From assembly GCA_004352715.1 (NCBI GenBank), contig SCFE01000062.1, forward strand, positions 1,775,863 through 1,839,862: a stretch of DNA of 64,000 nucleotides. The letters are read 5' to 3'. The notes beneath the pieces were generated by a model. That model worked only from the letters and a program-made list of their open reading frames with translations. It ran no database searches and was not told the DNA's origin. This DNA is from Hofstenia miamia (Eukaryota > Xenacoelomorpha > Acoela). Positions 11,237 through 21,028 of the stretch are shown here, piece after piece (within the stretch, counting starts at the first letter, position 1; every line of letters begins with the position of its first letter). The translations under genes and the position numbers were made by a program.

Positions 11237-11995
11237 CATACATACATACATAAAACACTAAATTCTAGACAAACATCTTTGGGAAGAGTTTCCTTTTTTA
11301 CTATAGCAGTGCCTTCAACACTATATTGCAGAATAAAATAGCTAACAGAATAGAGGAAAGTAGTAAGTGGTTAGTTGAATGGATAAGATTGTATATGGAA
11401 AATTGGATTTAACAAATAATGCTAGAACAAAACTTAATCCGCAGGGAAAATTAAAATGTCGTAGGGGTTCCACAAGGAGGTCCACTCTCTGGTACACTTT
11501 TTACTGATGAAACAAACATGATATGAAATGAAAACCTGCGCATAAATCGTAAGAAGTGCGACATCTCAAAGTATTCTGATGACATGAGGAATATCGCGAA
11601 TATTCAAAGCAATACAATACAGCATTAAATGATTTTCAATTGTATCAAGAAAAGCGAAACCTGAAAATGAATTTGTCGAAAACGTTTGAGCTTATAATTG
11701 CACTAAGATCTCTAGAAGTATTTTTCAAATTGAAGGCAAGTAACAGAATACCAACTAAAATACACTTAAGAACAAATTCTTATAGAAAACTTAAATTTAA
11801 GAAAAATATGATGAAGAACTCATTTACTAATTTTTGTATTGACTTATGGAATGATTTACCACCTCAATTTAAAGAAAAAAAATTAATTAAAAACTTTAAA
11901 AGAGAAGTAAAAATGTATTTGAAACCAAGAAAAATCAACTATTTAAATTACCAAAGAACTCAATCAATCCCAACCACCAAGCTTAGTAATTGAAT
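11110..11995 (+). pseudogene. LINE reverse transcriptase fragment, plus strand, degraded
   Basis: Frames of this stretch, in order, give DYQFAYKSKRGTTDALL (RT fingers, usually QFGFR..STTDA), SSAFNTILQNKIANRIE (motif A region), VPQGGPLSGTLF (motif B), KYSDDMRNIAN (motif C, usually YADD) and NDFQLYQEKRNLKMNLSKT (thumb). The frame then joins abruptly to another C-terminal tail, SFTNFCIDLWNDLPPQFKE, ending at 11992. A (TA)n(CATA)n insertion at 11187-11252, stops and frame changes make it non-functional. The join near 11703 skips the usual connection sequence, so it is either an internal deletion or two fused LINE remnants. Confidence 0.75.
11187..11252. repeat. (TA)n followed by (CATA)n
   Basis: About 44 bases of alternating TA, then five CATA units, inserted in the LINE RT remnant. 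Confidence 0.9.
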
Positions 11996-12086
11996 CAGAA
12001 AAAAACTATTTTAAAAATTTTAATAAGTGCTTATCACTTTATTTGTATAGTGATTATATACTACAGAGAATTATTATTATTATTAT

Positions 12087-13030
12087 GAGCACCGCTGAAT
12101 ACCAGTACATTTCGATTCCTCTGGTATTCAGCGGCGCTGGGGGTGTATTCAGCGGCGCCGTGCGATTATTAGGCCTGTATCCAATCAAATTGGCTGAAAA
12201 TTTGTAGCCATCTAGCTTAGTATATTCGCCAAAAGTCACGTAAATTTCAGCGTGGTGGCGTTGTTCAAACGTGAGAAAAACGGCTTTCAAGTTTTCGAAT
12301 TTGAACTATTATAGTGGCGCTGAATACAACTTTGTTTACATTCTTAGCGCCGTTGAATAAAAATTCAGAACTATTATAGCGCCGCTTAATACAACATTGT
12401 ACTATTATAGAGGCGCTTAATACACACACTTTTATTTTGATTATTATGTTGATGGACATCATCTCAGCATGTTAACTAATCATGTAATAAGTTTTAAAAC
12501 ACAAATATAACTAGTACGTCAAAAAGTAGTGAATCAATGCCACTTGTGCACTACTTTGGGTTTTACTATAATGACATATATTTATTGTTAAAGATCCAAC
12601 ACAAAATAGTGCAATTAATATATTTAGAAGACTTTCTGATATATAATTAGTTTGACATCTGTCTAAAAATACTATATTTGGATGACTTTATCTCTATACA
12701 TTGATAGCATTCTTCTTTATGTCTTTCTCTTCTCTTTGAATTTTTACAAAATTTATTTTCAAATAGGCTCAATTGTACGCAATTTTTGGAAAACTACAAT
12801 CATAGTTATTATTGCATGTTATTAATGTTATTGTTTGTTAAATTTGCTGTTTTTTCCAAAATTTTTTTAAAATGTTTGCTAATAATAATTTAGTATTCAG
12901 CGGCGCTATTTTTTTTACGAAAAATATTTAGCGGCGCTATAATAGTTCATGTATTCAGCGCCACTATAATAGTACAAAAAATGATATTCAGGGGCGCTAT
13001 GAAAAGTCCAAAGTATTCAGCGGCGCAATA
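12087..13030. mobile_element. Non-autonomous element of iterated CAGCGGCGCT units
   Basis: At least a dozen copies of a unit built on GTATTCAGCGGCGCTATAAT or its reverse complement cluster at both ends. The left cluster (12087-12430) includes ACCGCTGAATAC, TATTCAGCGGCGCTG, TATTCAGCGGCGCCG, then mostly inverted units such as AGCGCCGCTTAATACAAC and AGAGGCGCTTAATAC. The right cluster (12893-13030) carries mostly direct units such as TATTCAGCGGCGC. The centre is plain A+T-rich DNA. Opposed unit orientation at the two ends gives an overall inverted-repeat layout. No transposase is present. It lies between two LINE fragments. Confidence 0.6.
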
Positions 13031-13044
13031 ATATTCCCAAGGGT

Positions 13045-13400
13045 ACGTTGAATGAAGTCAAGAATTTTGTAATAAGTTTTGTAATAGATATGAAATTCAA
13101 AGTGTTGATACTTATAAATATTTATCCTTGCGTATTGATAAAAGTTTAAAATAGAATACACAAGTTCGAAATATTCTGAAGAAAGTTAATTTTAAAATTA
13201 AGTGCTTACCCTTCTTTCTTCCTCATTATTGTGTGATCAAATAAACACAAATTCTAAGAAAAGATTTGATGCAATCACTCATAAAATTTTGGATGACAAC
13301 AACCATCCATTACACAACGAATTTCAATTTTCAAGAGTTCAGGCTCGAAGGAAATTAATCATGCCCACGGACAAAGTTATAGTCTTGAAAAGATCTTTTA
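13045..13400 (+). pseudogene. LINE pol fragment (post-RT region), plus strand
   Basis: The broken frame reads EIQSVDTYKYLSLRIDKSLK, matching the 'Y.YLG..ID..L' stretch that follows the RT thumb, then a run of decayed sequence, then HPLHNEFQFSRVQARRKL, matching the 'NHPLH..F......R' tail of jockey/I-like LINEs. A stop and frame change separate the two. It could be part of the same original LINE as 11110-11700, split by the CAGCGGCGCT element. Confidence 0.6.
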
Positions 13401-13449
13401 TATATAGTGCTAGTAATTATATATTCACTGGAATTTGCACGCGGTTTCT

Positions 13450-14040
13450 ATAGAAAACATTATATTTTTTTGTATTGCAACTTTTTTGCACTGTACAGGA
13501 ATTAAAACGGCATGCATACATACAATAAAATATATGGCAAATGATCACATTTCTGTATCAAATGCAAAATTGTAAACTTTGTATCGCTGGACTTCTATGC
13601 CCGACACAAAAATTGTTGTGTTCAAAGCAAATTTAAAATTCTACACAACAAAAAATACAACGGTAATCCTGTTGTAACGTTTATTATTACTCTAAAACAG
13701 ACGAAACAAATAACCTAATCCAAATAGTTCATCATATTCGTTCTCACCTCAATTTTCAGAACCGCAAGTTATGTATTTTAAGAGTGAAATGTTTTCAAAT
13801 GCACCAAATTCAATAAATATGGCTATATCTCCCATATATATATTGCTAAAGATCTCGATGTTAGTAATAATCTTTCATCAAATGAACACATTATAAATGC
13901 AGTACAACACACTCTAAAGAGTTCTATAAAATGAAATATACCCTCACAGATATGTCTTAAGAAGCACAAAGAGGCAATTGTATCTTTCAGTTATTCACAC
14001 TAAGGTACTCCATTGCTCCTTTACATGGCAGTGCAACCTA
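13450..14040. other. Non-coding stretch
   Basis: No gene visible. It ends in a (TA)n tract (14046-14075) that abuts an N gap. Confidence 0.5.
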
Positions 14041-14041
14041 T

Positions 14042-14075
<34 letters not shown>

Positions 14076-14224
14076 NNNNNNNNNNNNNNNNNNNNNNNNN
14101 NNNNNNNNNNNNNNNNNNNNNNNNNNNNNNNNNNNNNNNNNNNNNNNNNNNNNNNNNNNNNNNNNNNNNNNNNNNNNNNNNNNNNNNNNNNNNNNNNNNN
14201 NNNNNNNNNNNNNNNNNNNNNNNN
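14076..14224. other. Assembly gap (N), flanked by (TA)n
   Basis: 149 N between two TA tracts. Confidence 0.99.
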
Positions 14225-14234
14225 TATATATATA

Positions 14235-14514
14235 AAGGACATACAAAATCACTAGGACGAACAACATCTGTTGAGTAAGAAAATAATATCTGCTCTGAGC
14301 TCGTGTTAAAACAGGTATCGGAGATTGCTCTCATTATTCTATCGCTACCTGCTTGAACTAGTTGGTAATTACAAACAATGGTAAGGAAATGCAGCATTGG
14401 GTTATGGAAATCAAATTTTGATTCCACTACATCAACATTTACAGTATATGGATTTCCGTCAGACGAATACATGCTTAATAAGTGGATTAAAGCCCTAACA
14501 AATATTTTACCAAA
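14235..14514 (-). other. Unrecognised open frame, minus strand
   Basis: After a stop near 14515 the frame runs open to the gap: FGKIFVRALIHLLSMYSS, then DGNPYTVNVDVVESKFDF, later LVQAGSDRIMRAISDTCF and STDVVRPSDFVCPLY. The composition is more protein-like than other chance frames here (balanced hydrophobic and charged residues, few Ile/Lys/Asn runs). I do not recognise a family. It may be part of a mobile-element protein or a host exon. The (TA)n and gap cut off its 3' side. Confidence 0.3.
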
Positions 14515-14814
14515 TTAACCGACTCGGAATATGCGTATTGTGAATAACACTAGCCAACATCTGCGAAATTTACAAAAAAGAAAGGTCACTTACTACCTGC
14601 AGAACCACCATCACCTTTTAGTACACCTGCCACATTTTCGCAGCAAGTCGACACCTTTTTATAAAATCTTATAAATGTGAAATATTTTTTTACTGTTCAA
14701 TTATTTAACATGAGCAAAATTTTTAAGTTTTGAAAGTTTTTAGAAATTGAGCTTTGCTAAATTCATATAAAGTAAATAGTTTTTATAAAAAGTGCATAGT
14801 ATTCTAGATAAATA

Positions 14815-16035
14815 GCGGCCTGGCTCAACTCCTTAATAGATGGTAATGATGTTGGATCATAGCTACCTGTGACAGCAAAGCTGCCTCGACAGGAAGGCAC
14901 AGCAAACGCTGGACTATCGCCTATCTTATAAGCCAGAGACAGCGTTTCCTCTCTGTATGACTACCCCATGAGACGCACCCTAACTGATTATAGTAGCAGT
15001 CTCGCTAGCAGTGTTTCCACTGCGTCGCCATTTGTCTCCACATCCCTAAAACAGACAGACTTCTTGACCGTCGCCGTCCCAACATGTACAAGGTACACAT
15101 GGTGACACCTTCTTGTACCCTGGGTTTAACGTCTAATGTGGGTATGGGCATCCGTACACTGACGCCCCCGCTGAGTGTTAGCATTACCCAGGAACCACCG
15201 TGAGGAGGTACTCTTTGGGACGCTTTAGGCAAAGCATTTATGGTTTCTGCTTAATAATTTTTTTCATACTATTTCGGAATTCTTTCAGTTTCTTAATTTG
15301 CTTAATTTGGTTAGGCAGACTATTCCATTGCCTTATACCCTTGTTTATAAATGAGTTTTCTTTGACTTTATGGATTAACCTAGTGATAACGTATTTCTTA
15401 GATCGTCTATTGAATGTTTTACTAAATTCAGGGAGCTTTATCGTATCATATGGCGGAATTTCGTTAGCGACCTTGAAAAATAATGTAGCAATATTGATTT
15501 GTATTAATTGTTGAGAAGGACACGTTTCCAAAATACAATTTTTGGTGTTACTAGAATTTCTTTTGCAAACATTTAGGGCTCATTCATATTGCAGCTAAAG
15601 TTTTTTTATAGTACACTCCCGTAATTTAGGTGGCTCATAACAAATGCGTGGAATAGCTGATTTTTTTGCATGAGGAGGTAATAGGTCAGCAACCTGGGAA
15701 ATAGTTTTTTACCAGCAGCAATTTTTTTCTGTGTAGATTAAATGTTCTCGGAAAATGAAAGTTTTGAGTCATTATTTCCAAATATTTGAAAGTATCAATT
15801 GCAGAAATAGTTCTATTTTTGATAGTCAAATTGTCATTATGCAAAATTGCTTTTTCTCGGCACTAATGTGTAATATGTGCATTGAAAAATAATGACTTAT
15901 TGACTGGCAGTTGGATTCCACTTTTTTTATTGCAACATCTAATGACTTGTTGGCGGAGAATATACAAGTATTGTGTGCGTATTGTATAACATTACAATTA
16001 GTATAAAAGTTCATATTGTGGCATAACTGCATCAT
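14815..16035 (-). pseudogene. LINE 3' half with GC-rich 3' untranslated region, minus strand
   Basis: On the minus strand from 16035, the broken frame gives NVIQYAHNTCIFSA (RT motif C, YADDT changed to YAHNT), an 'L.IS.EKKQF' thumb-like segment, IDTFKYLEI, and then, from 15531 to 15238, a C-terminal tail with YVITRLIHKVKENSF and IRQWNSLPNQIKQIKK. The following 14815-15237 is noticeably GC-richer than its surroundings and is best read as the 3' untranslated region. The catalytic Asp pair is lost and stops occur between blocks. Confidence 0.65.
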
Positions 16036-16452
16036 TCATCTATTTTAATTTCGACATTGGTAATATGAACTCTGTGAATTACAATGATCATTTTATAATG
16101 AAACGAATTTAGTTCTTTGTAAACTGTGCGATTTTAGCTAAATTATTTCAGTTAATTATTACGCAGTATTTTTGTTATAGTTTAAAAGGTTATTGTACAG
16201 AACCTGTCTTATTTACTCATGTTAGCAACAGTGTACTCTTGTGTAATTTCTTTGTTGCAGTTAATTTGGATCTTCGATTATTCTCAGTAAATTCGTTTTT
16301 TTACTTTTTATCGTGACTTTATATTTTAATAAAACTTATGTGTTTCCAAATTCGTTTGGGTAGCTAAAGGGCAGATGTAGTGATGGCCGCGGCAAGTCCG
16401 TCTCTATGGGACACCCTGCAGTTGTCTTAACACCTATGACTATTTGCCATAT
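16036..16452. other. Non-coding stretch
   Basis: Nothing recognisable between the LINE remnant and the long palindrome. Confidence 0.5.
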
Positions 16453-18332
16453 GGATTGGTCGCCATCTAGTGACGAAATGTTTTTGACAAAACTAAATTG
16501 AGCAAATTAATTTTTTGATGAAATTTTTATTATTAATTTCTAGTATTTGGGCAAAGAGATATAATTGATTACAAGAAATGTTTTTAACAAAATTAAGGTG
16601 AGCAAATACATTTCAACAATGTTTTTTTGTTAATATGCATGACATTGTTAGCCAAGTAATTAGGGCAATACATCGCATTTGCTGACTAATACATTGTTGA
16701 ATAATGGAAAATTTCAAAGTCATATTACATTTTGCAAAATGAATAATTTTCTTATCCATAAAAATTCCATGCATCTATACAATCACTACAATTTAATTGA
16801 TTTTTCAGTAATATCCAAAATTCAAGACTTAAAACATTACAGGCATATGAAATAAAGACTTACATCATAAAGAGCAAACCTATTTTCTGAAAATTAAGTA
16901 TGGTTTATGTATAAGACGCTATTTAATTATATAAATATCCGTAAAAAATTCCATGCATTTCTATTGCTTAGCTAGTCTATGCACAAAATTTAATTTGTTT
17001 TCAGGAATCTATACACTATATGCAAAAGACGAATTTCATTTTTCAAAATGCATTGTTATTTTCATTGTAAAAAATTCCACGCGTTTCTAATGATTAACAA
17101 CTATACAATCGTTGAAATTTACTTCATTTTCGGAAATCTATACACAACATGCAAAGGGTTACATTTGCACTTTTTCAAATACATTGCTATTTTTCTTCGA
17201 AAAAATTCCAAACATTCTAATGATTAACATCCGCAATCATTGTAATTTTTTGCGTTTTTCACTGGTCTATACATTACATGCAAAGGGTTACATTTTGTTT
17301 TTTTTCAAATTCGATACTATTTCACAGTAAGCATTCCATTCAATTTGTTTTTTGCTAATATCCAATATACACAACGGAAAAATATTTGCCAAACTTAAAC
17401 ATTACAGGATTATGAAATAAAGACTTACATGATAAAAGCAATTGCGTCTTTCATTTTTTATAAAATACATTGCTATTTTTTCATTGTAAATATTCCTCAT
17501 GTTTCTAATGATTAATATCTGAAATCATTGCAATTAATTCGTTTTCGCCAATGTTTCCTATCCATAAAAAAATTTCATGTTTTAATACATTTTTTCCTAA
17601 TACAAAATGCAAAATATTCGCCATACTTAAAGCTTACAGGCATATGAAATATAGATTTACATGATAAAGGCTATTTCGTTTTCCAAATAAATTATACATG
17701 CGATGCTATTAGTAGGATGTTTACATATACATGCTTTCATTAATACACTATAATGATATTAGTTTTATGAAATGGTTTTTTCTCTGCATTTCTTTTTGGT
17801 TTATACAGATTTTCAGGGGATGTACACGTTTGCTGACTGTTACATCTTTTGTTGACTTTGCATGTTTTTCACTTTATTTGGTTTATAACGCTTGCTCACA
17901 GTCTTGATATCTTTTCCATTTTATTGTGTAGTTGCCATAGAAATGAGAATGCGTTTTTCCAGGCAATTCACCATTCTTCTAGTTGATGTATTGCTACACA
18001 CTTGATTCCCCTTTGCTGGATATGATTTCCAATCATTAAATTAGTCAACTCCATGTTTAGATCGCCTTATAAACCTACAAATGCTTGTAAATATTGTATT
18101 ATTAAACCATAAAAAATATCACATTGTATTTAGAAGATGGATCACCAAGAATTTTGAGAAAATTACAAAATAATAATTTATAGGTGAAAAACAACATCTA
18201 TAAAATTGCTTAACTGCTGTATAAACTCTGCTATGACTTGAAAAATTTAATACATATTCAGTTAATATCATCCTAATGGTACAACAAAGCGGAAATCAAT
18301 GTGCATAATTTATAGTTTCAGTAAGCTACTAG
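16453..18332 (+). repeat. Outer left arm of the palindrome
   Basis: 1.88 kb, matching 20035-21028 in reverse complement except for an inserted block at 16819-17701. Contains a 130-bp segment (18060-18190) that is repeated in diverged form at 18577-18710 inside the central element. Confidence 0.8.
16819..17701. repeat. Tandem repeat array within the left arm
   Basis: At least three consecutive units of about 126 bases begin with AAAAAATTCCA(T/C/A) near 16950, 17073 and 17201, each followed by TTCTAATGATTAAC, CTATACA..A.ATGCAAA and a TTTTTCAAA..CATTGCTATTT end. Longer, related units with CTTAAA.ATTACAGG.ATATGAAATA and GACTTACATGATAAA occur at about 16830, 17395 and 17625. The mirror position in the right arm jumps directly from one edge of this array to the other (about 20677-20685). 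Confidence 0.7.
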
Positions 18333-18336
18333 TTAA

Positions 18337-20030
18337 CACTAGAACTCCGAACCGGTTATTTGTGACCATTTTTAATGCAATTGTTAAACAACTACTTCCC
18401 TGTATAATTCATTATGTATAATTTAGTTTGAAGTGGTAATTTAAAAACATATTTGATTAAACGTGAAATATTTAATATAAATGGGTTATGAATACCAAAG
18501 TATTGTTATACTTTGTTATTTGCATGTAGATGCATTTGAAACCAAAACGCATTGCCTTCAATCTTTGAGTTTTTGAGATCGCCTTCTAAATGTACAAATG
18601 CTTGTATATAGTGTATTATTAAAAAAATAAAAAATATAGGCGCATGGTATTTTAAAGATAGATTGCTAAGAATTTTGAGAAAATTGCAAACTAATATTTT
18701 GTAAGCATAGGAGCTCTACAATATCAGCTGTATGCCAAGTGTTATATACCAGAAATATTAAGATCACATGAAATATTGCAAATTAGTACAATAGATGAAA
18801 GCAAAAATATTAAATTCAGGGGATCAAAGGCGTACCAATGTTTCTATGTGTAGATGTATTTCAAGATCTAAACCAAAGCCCCTGCTTTACATGTATTTTG
18901 AGATTGAAATCAATGCAAAGTATCAGCTTGCCAGGGCTAACAATTCAGTTAAGATATATCCGCCATCACTTCATTTAGATTGTTGACTATGACTCCATGA
19001 TAATATATGAATTTGACAAGTAGGATTTAACCCCATATTACTCAAGATAACAAAAAGTATAAAATCACTTAAAAATGCTTCAGTTATTGATGGAAATAGG
19101 AAACTTAATAACTGTTCAAGGAATAAATTCACCCCAGCACTGTCATGCAAATTCTGAAAACCCAATTTAATTGCATATTTGGTAAAATTCAACAATAACA
19201 TAGCTGTATAATAAAAAACTGAATTCAAAGAATCAATTTCATAGCTGAGTGTAAAACATGGCTAAATTGACCAAGCTTTCACTTCAATTTACCCTTGTCA
19301 ACCAGAATAACCATGAATTTGACATATACTTTAACATAATATAAAAGAAACGGTTTTTTATACAAAAGCATCACCAACCATAATGTAAAATAAATAGCTG
19401 ACACACGTCAGAACTTTAAAAATTCAATATTATTTAATTATTTATTATCTGAGTAATTTTTCACAAATTTCTTCATTTTTACCAAATTCACTGCTCCATT
19501 TTCGTTTTTGAGCTGTGTTGGTTAGTTATTATAATCTCCATGAAAACTAGAACATGGCGTTTTTAACTCTTGTATTTTAATTGAGCATATATTAATATTT
19601 GTAGTTCTTAGAAATATGTAACCTAACACTTGGCATACAGCTGATATTGTAGAGCTCCTATGCTTACAAAATATTAGTTTGCAATTTTCTCAAAATTCTT
19701 AGCAATCTATCTTTAAAATACCATGCGCCTATATTTTTTATGTTTGAATAATACACTATTTACAAGCATTTGTACATTTAGAAGGCGATCTCAAAAACTC
19801 AAAGATTGAAGGAAATACGTTTTGGTTTCAAATGCATCTACATGCAAATAACAAGGTATAACAATAGTTTGGTATTCATAACCCATTTATATTAAATATT
19901 TCACGTTTAATCAAATATGTTTTTAAATTACCACTTCAAACTAAATTATACATAATGAATTATACAGGGAAGTAGTTGTTTAACAATTGCATTAAAAACG
20001 GTCACAAATAACCGGTTCGGAGTTCTAGTG
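18337..20030. mobile_element. piggyBac-like non-autonomous element at the palindrome centre
   Basis: CACTAGAACTCCGAACCGG at 18337 and its exact inverse ending at 20030 are each flanked by TTAA (18333-18336 and 20031-20034), the piggyBac target and duplication. The end sequence (CACTAGAA..CC....GG...TTTTGACC type) fits the general design of piggyBac-like termini. Inverted ends extend about 400 bases (to about 18745 and from about 19621), leaving a loop of about 875 bases with no credible coding frame, so the element is non-autonomous. Confidence 0.6.
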
Positions 20031-20034
20031 TTAA

Positions 20035-21028
20035 CTAGTAGCTTACTGAAACTATAAATTATGCACATTGATTTTTGCTTTTTTGTACTATTAGGATGAT
20101 ATTAACTGAATATGTATTAAATTTTTCAAGTCATAGCAGAGTTTATACAGCAGTTAAGCAATTTTATAGATGTTGTTTTTCACCTATAAATTATTATTTT
20201 GTAATTTTCTCAAAATTCTTGGTGATCCATCTTCTAAAAACAATGTGATATTTTTTATGGTTCAATAATACAATATTTACAAGCATTTGTAGGTTTATAA
20301 GGCGATCTAAACATGGAGTTGACTAATTTAATGATTGGAAATCATATCCAGCAAAGGGGAATCAAGTGTGTAGCAATACATCAACTAGAAGAATGGTGAA
20401 TTGCCTGGAAAAACGCATTCTCATTTCTATGTCAACGACACAATATAATTGAAAAGATATCAAGACTGTGAGCAAGAGTCATAAACCAAATAAAGTGAAA
20501 AACATGCAATGTCAACAAAAGATGTAACAGTCAGCAAACGTGTACATCCCTTGAAAATCCAAATAAACCAAAAAGAAATGCAGAAAAAAACCGTTGTGTA
20601 AAACTAATATCGTAATAGTGTATTAATGAAAGCATGTATATGTAAAAATGCTACTAATAGCATCACATTGGATATTAATGAAAAACGAATTAAATTGTAG
20701 TGATTGTATAGATGCATGGAATTTTTTATGGATAAAAAAATTATTCATTTTGCAAAACATAATATGACTTTGAATTTTTCCATTATTCAACAATGTATTA
20801 GTGAGCAAATGCGATGTATTTCCCTAATTACTTGGCTAACAATGTCATGCATATTAACAAAAAACATTGTTGAAAATGTATTTGCTCACCTTAATTTTGT
20901 TAAAAACATTTCTTGTCATCAATTATATCTCCTTGCCCAAATACTAGAAATTAAAAACAAAAATTTAATCAAAAAATTAATTTGCTCATTTGTTTTGGCA
21001 AAAATATTTTCACTAGATGGCGTCCAAT
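20035..21028 (-). repeat. Outer right arm of the palindrome
   Basis: 0.99 kb, reverse complement of 16453-18332 lacking the array at 16819-17701. Ends in CACTAGATGGCGTCCAAT. Confidence 0.8.

Larger units (their letters stand above)
16453..21028. repeat. 4.6-kb palindrome (giant inverted repeat)
   Basis: The left boundary ATTGGTCGCCATCTAGTG (from 16454) is mirrored by the right boundary ATTGGACGCCATCTAGTG read on the minus strand from 21028. Arms match almost base for base over long stretches, for example 18060-18190 against 20165-20310. The outer arms meet at the self-palindromic CTACTAGTTAACTAGTAG, whose central TTAA is occupied by a piggyBac-like element. The left arm is about 880 bases longer because it holds a tandem array absent from the right. 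No transposase is encoded. It resembles fold-back type elements but I cannot assign a family. Confidence 0.8.

Noticed and set aside
12054-12290. 78-codon minus frame with APLNTPPAPLNT
   Set aside because: The repeated peptide is simply the translation of the CAGCGGCGCT repeat units.
15005-15232. Minus frame of 75 codons in GC-rich DNA
   Set aside because: Position directly after a LINE C-terminus makes a 3' untranslated region more likely, and no protein family is recognised.
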